DNA from: Mycolicibacterium arenosum
GTDB taxonomy: Bacteria > Actinomycetota > Actinomycetes > Mycobacteriales > Mycobacteriaceae
Assembly: GCF_024320865.1 (NCBI RefSeq)
Contig: NZ_JANDBD010000011.1
Location: forward strand, 124,001-188,000
Length of the DNA: 64,000 nt
Direction: 5' to 3'
The notes beneath the pieces are model-generated. The model was not told the DNA's origin. It worked only from the letters and a program-made list of their open reading frames with translations, and searched no databases. A program made the translations under genes and the position numbers. Positions within the stretch are counted from its first letter, which is position 1, and each line of letters opens with the position of its first letter. Of the stretch, positions 1 through 7,545 are shown piece after piece.

Positions 1-184
1 CGTCGAGCAGTTGCTCCCACTGGCTAACGGCGGCATCGGTGTCGACGGGCGTGGACGTGTCCATCCACGGGTTGATCGCGTACTCGACGGTGAAGTGCCG
101 CGGCGGGGTCATCGCGTAGCGGCGGAGGGACGGGACACGGGATCGCTGCGTCGTTGCGGCGACTTCGAATTCTGAAATCGTCAT
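1..184 (-). CDS. Dimethylargininase/amidinotransferase-like protein, N-terminal part
   Basis: This is the first 61 codons of a minus-strand gene that runs off the left edge. It begins with ATG at 184. The segment reading RRYAMTPPRHFTVEYAINPWMD matches the characteristic start of actinobacterial dimethylargininase/arginine deiminase-fold enzymes, which hydrolyse methylated arginines or transfer amidino groups. An internal Met at about codon 25 is a weaker start because the conserved RRY residues precede it. The divergent neighbour is an Lrp/AsnC regulator, the same pairing I remember for Rv2323c/Rv2324 in M. tuberculosis, which suggests arginine or ornithine catabolism. The catalytic residues lie outside the window, so the activity is inferred. 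Confidence 0.7.
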   Translation of the reverse strand, partial: MTISEFEVAATTQRSRVPSLRRYAMTPPRHFTVEYAINPWMDTSTPVDTDAAVSQWEQLLD

Positions 185-210
185 GAAATAGAGGGTATGG
201 ATGACCGTTG

Positions 211-236
211 ACGCAATCAATCGCCAGGCATTGCGT
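211..236. promoter_or_regulatory. Inverted repeat in the divergent promoter region, candidate Lrp/AsnC operator
   Basis: The arms ACGCAAT (211-217) and ATTGCGT (230-236) are perfectly complementary with a 12-nt spacer. A further 10-bp perfect palindrome, TTGCGCGCAA, lies at 283-292, about 17 nt before the regulator start at 309. Both sit between the divergent dimethylargininase-like gene and the AsnC-type regulator, where an autoregulatory operator is expected. Binding is inferred. Confidence 0.4.
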
Positions 237-308
237 GTCTAGTCGCTGTTCGTTGTGCCAAACTGTTCAGAGCGGTGATCTGTTGCGCGCAATCCAGTGG
301 AGGCTTCG

Positions 309-755
309 ATGGACCGGTTGGACGACACCGACGAGCGCATTCTCGCGGCGCTCACCGACCACGCACGGGCCACCTTCGCCGAGATCGGGGAGCGCGTGAA
401 TCTGTCGGCGCCCGCGGTGAAGCGCCGCGTCGACCGCATGCTCGACAACGGCGTCATCCGCGGCTTCACCACCGTCGTGGACCGCAACGCGCTCGGCTGG
501 AACACCGAGGCGTACGTACAGGTGTTCTGCCACGGCACTATTGCGCCCGCCGAGCTGCGGCAGGCCTGGGTCGACATCCCGGAGGTGGTCAGCGCGGCGA
601 CGGTCACCGGCACCGCGGATGCCATCCTGCACGTGCTCGCACGCGACATGCGGCATCTCGAGGAGGCGCTCGAGCGTATCCGGGCGAGCGCCGACATCGA
701 GCGCAGCGAGAGCATCGTCGTGCTGTCCAACATCATCGAGCGATCGCGGGTGTAA
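309..755 (+). CDS. Lrp/AsnC family transcriptional regulator
   Basis: The 148-residue protein has the standard Lrp/AsnC layout. An N-terminal winged helix-turn-helix begins MDRLDDTDERILAAL and includes the recognition-helix segment LSAPAVKRRVDRM at about residues 32-44. It is followed by a ferredoxin-like effector-binding (RAM) domain. The start at 309 is preferred over an upstream in-frame codon at 297 because family members begin with LDxxDxxIL. Members form dimers or octamers and respond to amino acids. The divergent arginine-type gene suggests the regulator controls arginine/ornithine-derived metabolism, which is an inference from position. Confidence 0.88.
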   Translation: MDRLDDTDERILAALTDHARATFAEIGERVNLSAPAVKRRVDRMLDNGVIRGFTTVVDRNALGWNTEAYVQVFCHGTIAPAELRQAWVDIPEVVSAATVTGTADAILHVLARDMRHLEEALERIRASADIERSESIVVLSNIIERSRV

Positions 756-815
756 CTGAGCGGGTGTGCGCAGGGTGGGGTACACCGGGGATGGCCCATC
801 GTGTAATAACACCGT

Positions 816-1988
816 GTGACTACCAACGCGGGCATCGTGATCGTCGGAGGCGGACTTGCCGCGGCGCGGACTGCCGAACAGCTGCGTCGCGCCGAGTTCG
901 ACGGCCCGATCACCATCGTCAGCGACGAGGAGCACCTGCCGTACGACCGGCCGCCGCTGTCGAAGGACGTCCTGCGCGGCGAGCTCGACGACGTCTTGCT
1001 GAAGCCCGCGGAGTTCTACGAGGAGAAGAACATCACGCTGCGCCTCGGCTCCGGCGCCACCGCGCTCGACACCGAGGCGCAGACGATCACGCTCGCCGAC
1101 GGTGACGTGCTGCCGTACGACGAGCTGGTGATCGCGACGGGGTTGGTACCCAAGCGCATTCCGTCGCTGCCCGACCTGGAGGGCGTCCGCGTGCTGCGCA
1201 CCCTCGACGAGAGTCTCGCCATGCGCGAGCACGCCGGCTCGGTGCAGCGCGCCGTGGTGATCGGCGCCGGATTCATCGGCTGCGAGGTCGCGGCCAGCCT
1301 GCGCAAGCTCGGTGTCGCGGTCACGATCGTCGAGCCGCAGCCCGCTCCGCTCGCATCGGTGCTCGGTCGGCGGATCGGCGACCTGGTCGCCCGCCTGCAC
1401 CGCGCCGAGGGCGTGGACGTCCGCGTCGGCGTCGGCGTCTCCGGGGTGTCGGGTAGTGGGCACGTCGAGAAGGTCCAGCTGGCCGACGGCACCGAGTTGG
1501 ACGCCGACCTGGTGGTCATCGGCATCGGCTCCCGGCCGAACACGGACTGGCTCGCCGGAAGCGGTGTCGAGGTCGACAACGGCGTGGTGTGCGACGTGCA
1601 CGGCCGAACGTCCGCGAAGAACGTGTGGGCGATCGGTGACGTGGCGTCCTGGCAGGACGCGTCGGGACACCAAGTGCGCGTTGAACACTGGAGCAACGTC
1701 GCCGAGCAGGCCCGCGTCATAGTGCCCGCCCTGCTCGGTGGCGATCCGCCCGACGTCGTCGTCGTCCCGTACTTCTGGAGCGACCAGTACGACGTCAAGA
1801 TCCAGTGCCTTGGTGAGCCCGAGGCCGACGACGTCGTGCACGTCGTCGAGGACGACGGCCGCAAGTTCCTGGCGTACTACGAGCGCGATGGCGTCGTCGT
1901 CGGCGTGGTCGGTGGCGGGATGCCGGGCAAGGTGATGAAGGCGCGGTCCAAGATCGCGGCCGGCGCCGCCATCGCCGATCTCTTGTGA
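816..1988 (+). CDS. FAD/NAD(P)-dependent ferredoxin reductase-type oxidoreductase
   Basis: The 390-residue protein starts at a GTG. It shows the two Rossmann dinucleotide folds of the rubredoxin/ferredoxin reductase group: IVIVGGGLAAARTAEQLR for FAD near the N-terminus and VVIGAGFIGCEVAASL for NAD(P)H near residue 150. The FAD-binding VWAIGDVASW motif follows, and a C-terminal reductase domain ends the protein. Such enzymes pass electrons from NAD(P)H to ferredoxins, often for cytochrome P450s. The gene matches Rv0688, which lies next to the mycofactocin locus in M. tuberculosis. The upstream sequence GTGTAATAACAC is AT-rich for this genome and lies just before the start, so the message may have little or no leader. 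Confidence 0.88.
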   Translation: MTTNAGIVIVGGGLAAARTAEQLRRAEFDGPITIVSDEEHLPYDRPPLSKDVLRGELDDVLLKPAEFYEEKNITLRLGSGATALDTEAQTITLADGDVLPYDELVIATGLVPKRIPSLPDLEGVRVLRTLDESLAMREHAGSVQRAVVIGAGFIGCEVAASLRKLGVAVTIVEPQPAPLASVLGRRIGDLVARLHRAEGVDVRVGVGVSGVSGSGHVEKVQLADGTELDADLVVIGIGSRPNTDWLAGSGVEVDNGVVCDVHGRTSAKNVWAIGDVASWQDASGHQVRVEHWSNVAEQARVIVPALLGGDPPDVVVVPYFWSDQYDVKIQCLGEPEADDVVHVVEDDGRKFLAYYERDGVVVGVVGGGMPGKVMKARSKIAAGAAIADLL

Positions 1989-2040
1989 TTTGTGCACGCT
2001 CGAGAGCGGTGAGCGCTCCGGAACGTGCACAAATCGCAAG
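1982..2040. repeat. Long intergenic palindrome, copy A (terminator-like or REP-like)
   Basis: A 17-nt arm (1982-1998) pairs with 2024-2040 with one mismatch. An inner GAGCG/CGCTC stem surrounds the loop GTGAG. The palindrome lies between the convergent reductase and VOC genes and overlaps the last bases of the reductase. A related palindrome with the same loop and similar outer arms lies at 3895-3952, so this looks like a dispersed element as well as a possible bidirectional terminator. Confidence 0.6.
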
Positions 2041-2043
2041 GAG

Positions 2044-3336
2044 TTAGTGCTCGCCGAGGTAGAAGCGGCTGCCCTGATCGTCGGTGCACAGCGCCGAGCG
2101 GCCGTACGGCTGCTGTGACGGCTCGTCGATGACGGTGCCGCCGGCGTCGCGCACCCGTGCGACCGCGGCGTCGATGTCCGCGACGGCCCACATCGGTACG
2201 GCGACGCCGCGGTCGGCGCCGCCCGCAACCCCCGACATCGGGTGCGCGCCCACGACGCCCCAGCCGTCGTCGACCCGGCCGGGCTCGAACGCCCAGAACA
2301 GGAAGCGGCTGTAGAAGGCCTTGAAGGCCGCCGAGTCGGGGACCTCGTAGGTGAGGTACGAGAGTTCGCCCGGCCCAGTGCCGTTCAGCGCCGGACGCGG
2401 TGTGCCCGGCGTCGCTTCGAACACCGCGAACGCCGTCCCCGCCGGGTCGGTCGCGTCGAGCACGGTGCCGAAATCGAACTCCTGCTCCTCGCCGGGGGTT
2501 CCGCCGCCGCTCGCAATCGACTGCCGCGCACCCGCGAGGTCGGTCACCGCGTAGCAGCAGAACAGCGTCGGGGGACCGGGCACCGAGTACAGCCCGATGC
2601 GTTCCGTCGTGTTGGTGACCTGATGCGTGTCGGGGTCGTAGCGCCACCCGAGCACGTGGCCGTAGAACGCGGCGGCGCGGTCGGCGTCGGGGGTCCAGAC
2701 CGACACGTAGCCGAGGTCGCCGTGCTGGATGGGGACGACGCCACCGGTGACCGGGCCGCTCAGCATCCACCGGTGGCCGAAGGGGTCGACGATCGCGGCG
2801 GTGCGCGAGCCGTAGTTCTCGTAGGGCTCACGCTGGACCTCGGCGCCACCGGCGCGGGCCCGCTCCAGAACGGTGTCGGTGTCGACGACCGGCAGCATCA
2901 GACTGACTGAAACCGCTTGCGGGGCAGGCGCCTTGAGCCCGATTTCGGGATACTCGTCGGCGAGGTAGAGCACGCCGCCGCCGAGCGCCAACTCCGCGTG
3001 CCCGATGCGGCCGTCGTCCATGACGATCGGCTCGCCGACGAGCGTCGCCCCGAACGCGTCGACGTACCAGTCGATGGCCGCCCGCGCGCCGGCCACCGCG
3101 AGGTAGGGCAGCGCGGCGGGGCGGGGGACCGTCGGTTCGGCGGCCGTCTCGGCGGGTTCGATCAGTTCGGCGATGGCGGTATCGGTGCCGCTCATGACAA
3201 CTCCTTCGGTTCGATTCGGAAGTGCGAGAGCCGTTTCCAGCCGTGCGCGCAGTCGCGCCGCGAACTCGGGATCGGGTGGCACCGGAAGGTCGCCGTCGCG
3301 GAGCACGTCGAGCGGGTCGTAGTGGTTGTTGCTCAC
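2044..3336 (-). CDS. Three-module VOC (glyoxalase-fold) protein with a sigma-associated N-terminal peptide
   Basis: The protein has 430 residues if translation begins at the GTG that overlaps the sigma-factor stop (GTGA). Residues 1-47 form a short segment (YDPLDVLRDGDLPVPPDPEFAARLRARLE) of the kind often found as a small peptide after actinobacterial ECF sigma genes. Three VOC/glyoxalase modules follow at about 77-197, 205-310 and 325-430. VOC domains bind metal or small ligands in dioxygenases, glyoxalases and resistance proteins; the substrate here cannot be read from sequence. An internal Met at residue 48 (MSGTDTAIAEL) could be an alternative start giving only the VOC part. Translational coupling to the sigma gene suggests a common role, perhaps ligand sensing or detoxification. 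Confidence 0.8.
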   Translation of the reverse strand: MSNNHYDPLDVLRDGDLPVPPDPEFAARLRARLETALALPNRTEGVVMSGTDTAIAELIEPAETAAEPTVPRPAALPYLAVAGARAAIDWYVDAFGATLVGEPIVMDDGRIGHAELALGGGVLYLADEYPEIGLKAPAPQAVSVSLMLPVVDTDTVLERARAGGAEVQREPYENYGSRTAAIVDPFGHRWMLSGPVTGGVVPIQHGDLGYVSVWTPDADRAAAFYGHVLGWRYDPDTHQVTNTTERIGLYSVPGPPTLFCCYAVTDLAGARQSIASGGGTPGEEQEFDFGTVLDATDPAGTAFAVFEATPGTPRPALNGTGPGELSYLTYEVPDSAAFKAFYSRFLFWAFEPGRVDDGWGVVGAHPMSGVAGGADRGVAVPMWAVADIDAAVARVRDAGGTVIDEPSQQPYGRSALCTDDQGSRFYLGEH

Positions 3337-3842
3337 GACTGCCCTCCCTCCGGGTACTCGGTTCTGAACGCGCGACGCGCCCGCACCAGCAACGCCTCGG
3401 TGGCGTGCACGGTGCGGCCGATCAGCTCGGCGCACTCCGGCACCGAGCGGTCGTCGAGATAGCGCAGCGCCAGCACCGCGCGGTGCTGCTCGGGCAGTCG
3501 GGCCAGCACGGTCTCGGCGACGATGCGGTCGAGTTCGGCGTCCCACCCGTCGTCCGGCTCGATCGGCTCCGGCAGCTCCGCGACCGGCACGGTGAACCGG
3601 TCGTGGCGGCGCCGGTAGTGGTCGGCCAGCTTGTGCCGTGCCACTCCGATGAGCCACGGCACCGTGATCGGCGGCGGATTCTCCTTGCGCGCGGCGTCCA
3701 TCGCCGCGAGGAAGGTCTCCGACGTCAGGTCCTCGGCGGTGGCCCTGTCCGCGCATCTGCGCACGAAGTACCCGTACACCGACGGCAGGGCGTCGTCGTA
3801 CAACGCGAGGAGCGCGTGCGGCGCGCTCGGGTGGGCACTCAC
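3333..3842 (-). CDS. ECF RNA polymerase sigma factor
   Basis: From the GTG at 3842 the protein has 169 residues. It contains sigma region 2 (LYDDALPSVYGYFVRRC...ATAEDLTSETFLAAM) and region 4 (LPEQHRAVLALRYLDDRSVPECAELIG followed by a recognition helix). The frame stays open upstream to 3950, but that extension crosses palindrome B and is unlikely to be coding. No zinc-type anti-sigma gene is adjacent. Instead the stop overlaps the start of the three-module VOC protein, as in ECF groups whose partner is a small-molecule-binding protein. The target promoters are unknown. Confidence 0.85.
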   Translation of the reverse strand: MSAHPSAPHALLALYDDALPSVYGYFVRRCADRATAEDLTSETFLAAMDAARKENPPPITVPWLIGVARHKLADHYRRRHDRFTVPVAELPEPIEPDDGWDAELDRIVAETVLARLPEQHRAVLALRYLDDRSVPECAELIGRTVHATEALLVRARRAFRTEYPEGGQS

Positions 3843-3894
3843 ACCCTCATCGTCGCCATCCGGACCCGAACTCCGACGCCCCTTCCCGAACTTT

Positions 3895-3952
3895 CTTGCG
3901 ATTCGGGCACTCGCAGGAGCGGTGAGCGCTCCCGCGGGTGCACGAATCACAG
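3895..3952. repeat. Long intergenic palindrome, copy B (terminator-like or REP-like)
   Basis: An imperfect stem of about 25 bp (3896-3920 with 3926-3951) encloses the loop GTGAG. It lies between the end of mftR and the start of the ECF sigma gene, overlapping the final mftR codon. The inner GGAGCG/CGCTCC arms, the loop and the outer GATTCGTGCAC-like arms resemble copy A at 1982-2040, about 1.9 kb away. It may terminate mftR transcription. Confidence 0.6.
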
Positions 3953-4540
3953 GTGGGCGAGGCCTGTGCTAACAGTGTCGTAGGCGTCGTTGAGAGCGGC
4001 GTCGAGGGCCACCGTTTCGTCGGCGAGCCAGTGCTCGTAGGCCGACAGCGCGACGCCGAGCATGGTCCACGCGGTGGTCTGGGGGATCAGGCCGGCGGGC
4101 TCGTCACCGGTCCGGCGCGCCACGAACTCGGCCACCACCGCGCGCCAGCCGGCGTACATCGTCATGGAGTGCGCCTGCAGTGCCGCCGTTCCGAGGATCA
4201 CTTGCATGCGCTGGCGGTGCTTGAACAGCTCGATCTCACCGAAGTCGTTGAACGCCAGCAGAACCGAGCGCAACGCGGAGCCGACGGGGACGTCGTGCGG
4301 CACCTCGGCTAGCAGGTGGCGCATCAGATCGAGGTGGGCGTCGAAGTCGCCCCACGGGATCGCGTTCTTCGACGGGTAGTACCGGAACAGGGTGCGGCGC
4401 GCGATCCCGGCGGCCTGCGCGACGTCGTCGACGCTGACCTCGTCGAAGCCGCGACTGACGAACAGGTCCAGTGCGACGTCGGTGATGTGGTCCTGGGTGG
4501 TGGACCGTCGCCTACCCACACGGACGGTTTCTCCCCGCAC
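3947..4540 (-). CDS. mftR: MftR, TetR-family regulator of the mycofactocin locus
   Basis: From the GTG at 4540 the protein has 197 residues. The N-terminal TetR helix-turn-helix reads RRRSTTQDHITDVALDLF...FDEVSVDDVAQAAGIARRTLFRYYPSKN, where the FRYYPSKN recognition segment is typical of MftR. The C-terminal domain is helical and ligand-binding. In the known system MftR represses the mft genes and is relieved by long-chain acyl-CoAs. It is divergent from mftA across a 94-nt gap that contains a candidate operator. An upstream in-frame extension to 4636 would overlap that operator and mftA, so the GTG is preferred. Confidence 0.92.
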   Translation of the reverse strand: MRGETVRVGRRRSTTQDHITDVALDLFVSRGFDEVSVDDVAQAAGIARRTLFRYYPSKNAIPWGDFDAHLDLMRHLLAEVPHDVPVGSALRSVLLAFNDFGEIELFKHRQRMQVILGTAALQAHSMTMYAGWRAVVAEFVARRTGDEPAGLIPQTTAWTMLGVALSAYEHWLADETVALDAALNDAYDTVSTGLAHL

Positions 4541-4579
4541 GGCGATCCCACCCTTCCATTTAGGCACTCGATGCCATAT

Positions 4580-4609
4580 TCTTGCGATCTCGATCACACT
4601 TGTGCAAGA
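4580..4609. promoter_or_regulatory. Candidate MftR operator and mftA promoter
   Basis: Arms TCTTGC (4580-4585) and GCAAGA (4604-4609) are perfectly complementary with an 18-nt spacer. They lie between the divergent mftR and mftA genes. A TATTCT hexamer at 4577-4582 fits the TAnnnT pattern of mycobacterial -10 elements for mftA and overlaps the left arm, so a bound repressor would block it. Assignment to MftR is inferred from position. Confidence 0.45.
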
Positions 4610-4634
4610 GCCACGACCCGAAAGGTGCGAAACC

Positions 4635-4730
4635 ATGGATCAGAACCCGCAGGCGGAAACCCAGGAAGAGCTCGTCACCGAGACCCTCGTCGAAGAGGTC
4701 TCGATCGACGGTATGTGCGGGGTTTACTGA
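4635..4730 (+). CDS. mftA: MftA, mycofactocin precursor peptide
   Basis: This is a 31-residue acidic leader ending in the diagnostic core IDGMCGVY. The C-terminal Val-Tyr pair is the substrate. The radical SAM enzyme MftC decarboxylates the Tyr and crosslinks it to Val, after which MftE releases the modified dipeptide that matures to mycofactocin. The EELVTETLVEEVSIDG part serves as the recognition sequence for MftB. The gene is shorter than most ORF cut-offs but its ending is unmistakable. mftB starts three bases after the stop, so the genes are co-transcribed. Confidence 0.97.
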   Translation: MDQNPQAETQEELVTETLVEEVSIDGMCGVY

Positions 4731-4732
4731 CG

Positions 4733-5044
4733 GTGACGGCGGCTCTGCCGGCGACGTCGCCCATGGACACGGCTTTCGACCCCGACCGCGGTTGGCGCCT
4801 CCACCACCAGGTGGCGGTGCGGCCCGAGCCGTTCGGGGCGCTGCTGTATCACTTTGGCACGCGCAAACTCTCGTTCCTGAAGAACACGACGATCGTCGAG
4901 GTGGTCAACTCGCTGGCCGACCACCCCGACGCCCGCTCGGCGTTGCGCGCGGCTGGGATCGACGACGACCGGCAGGCCCCTTACCTGCACGCCCTCGGCG
5001 TGCTCGTCCAGTCCAAGATGCTCGTCCCGGAGGAAACGCAGTGA
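4733..5044 (+). CDS. mftB: MftB, mycofactocin precursor-recognition chaperone
   Basis: The protein has 103 residues from a GTG at 4733, just after the mftA stop; a Met at residue 11 is an alternative. MftB is a RiPP recognition element of the PqqD type that binds the MftA leader and presents it to MftC. The segment LHHQVAVRPEPFGALLYHFGTRKLSFLKN is typical of the family. Its TGA overlaps the GTG of mftC (GTGA), implying coupled translation and equimolar supply of chaperone and enzyme. Confidence 0.93.
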   Translation: MTAALPATSPMDTAFDPDRGWRLHHQVAVRPEPFGALLYHFGTRKLSFLKNTTIVEVVNSLADHPDARSALRAAGIDDDRQAPYLHALGVLVQSKMLVPEETQ

Positions 5045-6225
5045 CGACTATGCAGCCCGTTCCCAGGCTCGTCGACCAGTTCGAGCGAGGCCTCGACGCC
5101 CCCATCTGCCTGACCTGGGAGCTGACGTACGCGTGCAACCTGTCGTGCGTGCACTGCCTGTCCGCGTCCGGTAAGCGGGATCCTCGCGAGCTGTCGACGC
5201 GGCAGTGCATGGACATCATCGACGAGCTCGAGCGGATGCAGGTGTTCTACGTGAACATCGGCGGCGGGGAACCGACTGTGCGCCCGGACTTCTGGGAGCT
5301 CGTCGACTACGCGACCGCCCATCACGTCGGCGTGAAGTTCTCCACCAACGGCGTCCGGATCGACGAGAAGGTCGCCGCGAAGCTGGCCGCCAGCGATTAC
5401 GTCGACGTGCAGATCTCGCTCGACGGCGCGACCGCCGAGGTCAACGACGAGGTCCGCGGTCCCGGCTCGTTCGCCATGGCCATCCGGGCGCTGGAGAACC
5501 TCGCCGCGGCGGGCTTCAAGGACGCCAAGATCTCGGTCGTCGTCACGCGGCACAACGTCAGCCAGCTCGACGACTTCAAAGCGCTGGCGGACCGGTACGG
5601 CGCCACCCTGCGCATCACGCGACTGCGCCCCTCGGGCCGCGGCGCCGACGTCTGGGACGAGCTCCACCCCACCCCCGCCCAGCAGGTCGAGTTGTACGAC
5701 TGGCTGGTCGCCAAGGGGGAGCGGGTGCTCACCGGTGACTCGTTCTTCCACCTGTCCGGACTCGGCGCGCCCGGTGCGCTCGCCGGCCTCAACCTGTGCG
5801 GCGCCGGCCGCGTGGTGTGTCTGATCGACCCGGTCGGCGACGTCTACGCCTGCCCGTTCGCCATCCACGACAAGTTCCTCGCCGGAAACGTGCTGACGAG
5901 CAACGGCTTTCAGGACGTGTGGCAGAACTCCGAACTGTTCCGTGAGCTGCGCGAGCCGCAGTCCGCGGGCGCGTGCAGCGGCTGCGGACACTACGACGCG
6001 TGCCGCGGCGGCTGCATGGCCGCCAAGTTCTTCACCGGCCTGCCGCTCGACGGACCCGACCCCGAATGCGTGCAGGGCTACGGCGAACCCGCGCTGGCGC
6101 TCGAACGCAGCAAGCCGAAGCCGAGCGTCGACCACTCCCGCAGCGGCGGACGCAAGGCCCAAGCATCCGTCCCGCTCAAGCTCCTCGCACCACCGAAGAA
6201 ATTCTGCAACGAAAGTCCGGTCTGA
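5041..6225 (+). CDS. mftC: MftC, radical SAM/SPASM mycofactocin maturase
   Basis: The protein has 394 residues. The radical SAM cluster motif CNLSCVHC (CX3CX2C) lies near residue 37. A C-terminal SPASM region carries further cysteines (LCGAGRVVCL, DVYACPF, CSGCGHYDACRGGC, DPEC) for auxiliary iron-sulfur clusters. In the described pathway it performs oxidative decarboxylation of the MftA C-terminal Tyr and then forms a carbon-carbon bond to Val. The GTG start overlaps the mftB stop; an ATG three codons later is an alternative. Confidence 0.96.
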   Translation: MTTMQPVPRLVDQFERGLDAPICLTWELTYACNLSCVHCLSASGKRDPRELSTRQCMDIIDELERMQVFYVNIGGGEPTVRPDFWELVDYATAHHVGVKFSTNGVRIDEKVAAKLAASDYVDVQISLDGATAEVNDEVRGPGSFAMAIRALENLAAAGFKDAKISVVVTRHNVSQLDDFKALADRYGATLRITRLRPSGRGADVWDELHPTPAQQVELYDWLVAKGERVLTGDSFFHLSGLGAPGALAGLNLCGAGRVVCLIDPVGDVYACPFAIHDKFLAGNVLTSNGFQDVWQNSELFRELREPQSAGACSGCGHYDACRGGCMAAKFFTGLPLDGPDPECVQGYGEPALALERSKPKPSVDHSRSGGRKAQASVPLKLLAPPKKFCNESPV

Positions 6226-6228
6226 CCC

Positions 6229-7413
6229 ATGGCTCGTGATAAGTGGTTCGAAACCGTCTCCATCGCCCAGGAGCGCGCGAAGAAGCGCATCCCGAAATCG
6301 GCCTACTCGGCCCTTCTCGGAGGTAGCGAGAAGGGGCTGACGGTAAACGGCAACAACGCCGCGTTCAACGAACTCGGGTTCGCGCCGCACGTCATCGGCG
6401 CTCTGGAGAAGCGCGACATGGCGACAACCGTGATGGGACAGGAGATCTCGCTGCCCGTCATCATCTCGCCGACGGGTGTTCAAGCGATCCACCCCGACGG
6501 TGAGGTCGCCGTCGCCCGTGCTGCGGCGGCGCGCGGCACCGCTATGGGGCTGTCGTCGTTCGCCAGCAAGCCCGTCGAGGAGGTCGTCGCCGCGAACCCG
6601 AAGACCTTCTTCCAGATCTACTGGCTGGGCGACCGAGACGCGATCGCCGCGCGCGCGGAGCGTGCCAGGGCGGCCGGTGCCGTCGGGCTCATCGTGACGA
6701 CGGACTGGAGCTTCTCGCACGGCCGCGACTGGGGTAGCCCGAAGATCCCCGAGGCGATGAACCTCAAGACCGCGATCAAGATGATGCCCGAGGGGCTCAC
6801 CCGGCCGCGCTGGCTGTTCGAGTGGGCCAAGACGATGAAGCCGCCGACGCTCACCGTGCCCAACCAGGCGGCCAAGGGCGAGCAGGGGCCGCCGTTCTTC
6901 CAGGCCTACGGCGAGTGGATGGGCACCCCGCCGCCCACGTGGGAGGACATCGCCTGGCTGCGCGAGCTGTGGGGCGGACCGTTCATGCTCAAGGGGGTCA
7001 TGCGCATCGACGACGCCAAACGTGCTGTGGACGCGGGCGTTTCGGCCATCTCGGTGTCGAACCACGGCGGTAACAACCTGGACGGCACCCCGGCCTCGAT
7101 TCGCGCGCTGCCCGCGGTCGCCGAGGCCGTCGGCGACCAGGTCGAAGTCCTGCTCGACGGCGGCATCCGGCGCGGCAGCGATGTCGTCAAGGCCCTCGCA
7201 CTCGGCGCCCGCGCCGTGATGCTCGGTCGGGCCTACCTGTGGGGGCTGGCGGCTGAGGGACAGGCGGGGGTCGAGAACGTCCTCGACCTCATGCACGGCG
7301 GCATCGACTCCGCCCTGCGCGGACTCGGCAAGGCATCGGTCCACGACCTGAATGCCGGGGACGTGCTGGTGCCCGACGGGTTCGTGCGGGCGCTGGGCGC
7401 GCCCGAAAGCTGA
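6229..7413 (+). CDS. mftD: MftD, FMN-dependent mycofactocin dehydrogenase
   Basis: This 394-residue TIM-barrel flavoprotein belongs to the alpha-hydroxyacid oxidase/lactate dehydrogenase family. Visible family signatures are ISPTGVQAIHPDGEVAVARAA near the N-terminus, the catalytic region VSNHGGNNLDGTPASI, and the phosphate-binding end LDGGIRRGSDVVKALALGARAVMLGRAY. In the pathway it oxidatively deaminates the MftE product AHDP to give the alpha-keto amide premycofactocin. It starts three bases after the mftC stop. Confidence 0.95.
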   Translation: MARDKWFETVSIAQERAKKRIPKSAYSALLGGSEKGLTVNGNNAAFNELGFAPHVIGALEKRDMATTVMGQEISLPVIISPTGVQAIHPDGEVAVARAAAARGTAMGLSSFASKPVEEVVAANPKTFFQIYWLGDRDAIAARAERARAAGAVGLIVTTDWSFSHGRDWGSPKIPEAMNLKTAIKMMPEGLTRPRWLFEWAKTMKPPTLTVPNQAAKGEQGPPFFQAYGEWMGTPPPTWEDIAWLRELWGGPFMLKGVMRIDDAKRAVDAGVSAISVSNHGGNNLDGTPASIRALPAVAEAVGDQVEVLLDGGIRRGSDVVKALALGARAVMLGRAYLWGLAAEGQAGVENVLDLMHGGIDSALRGLGKASVHDLNAGDVLVPDGFVRALGAPES

Positions 7414-7545
7414 CACGCCGGGTCGCGGCGCGCCGGAGGATGGGGCAGGCGTGGCTGACGAGACTGGCGGGAAGGCTTTCCGCCCCGCACGGAGTGCCGC
7501 ACGGAATCAATTGCTGCGCATAAGCCAACAACTGGCGCACGACAG

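Noticed and set aside
267..2228. A 653-codon minus-strand ORF opposite the reductase gene
   Set aside because: It is antisense to the AsnC regulator and FAD reductase, has low-complexity Arg/His/Asp composition and no family motif; it reflects GC-rich third positions.
3843..3950. N-terminal extension of the ECF sigma factor
   Set aside because: The frame is open, but the DNA is a palindrome and the residues do not resemble a sigma region; the GTG at 3842 fits better.
4981..7416. An 811-codon minus-strand ORF opposite mftC-mftD
   Set aside because: Both opposite-strand genes are certain, and the translation has no domain signature.
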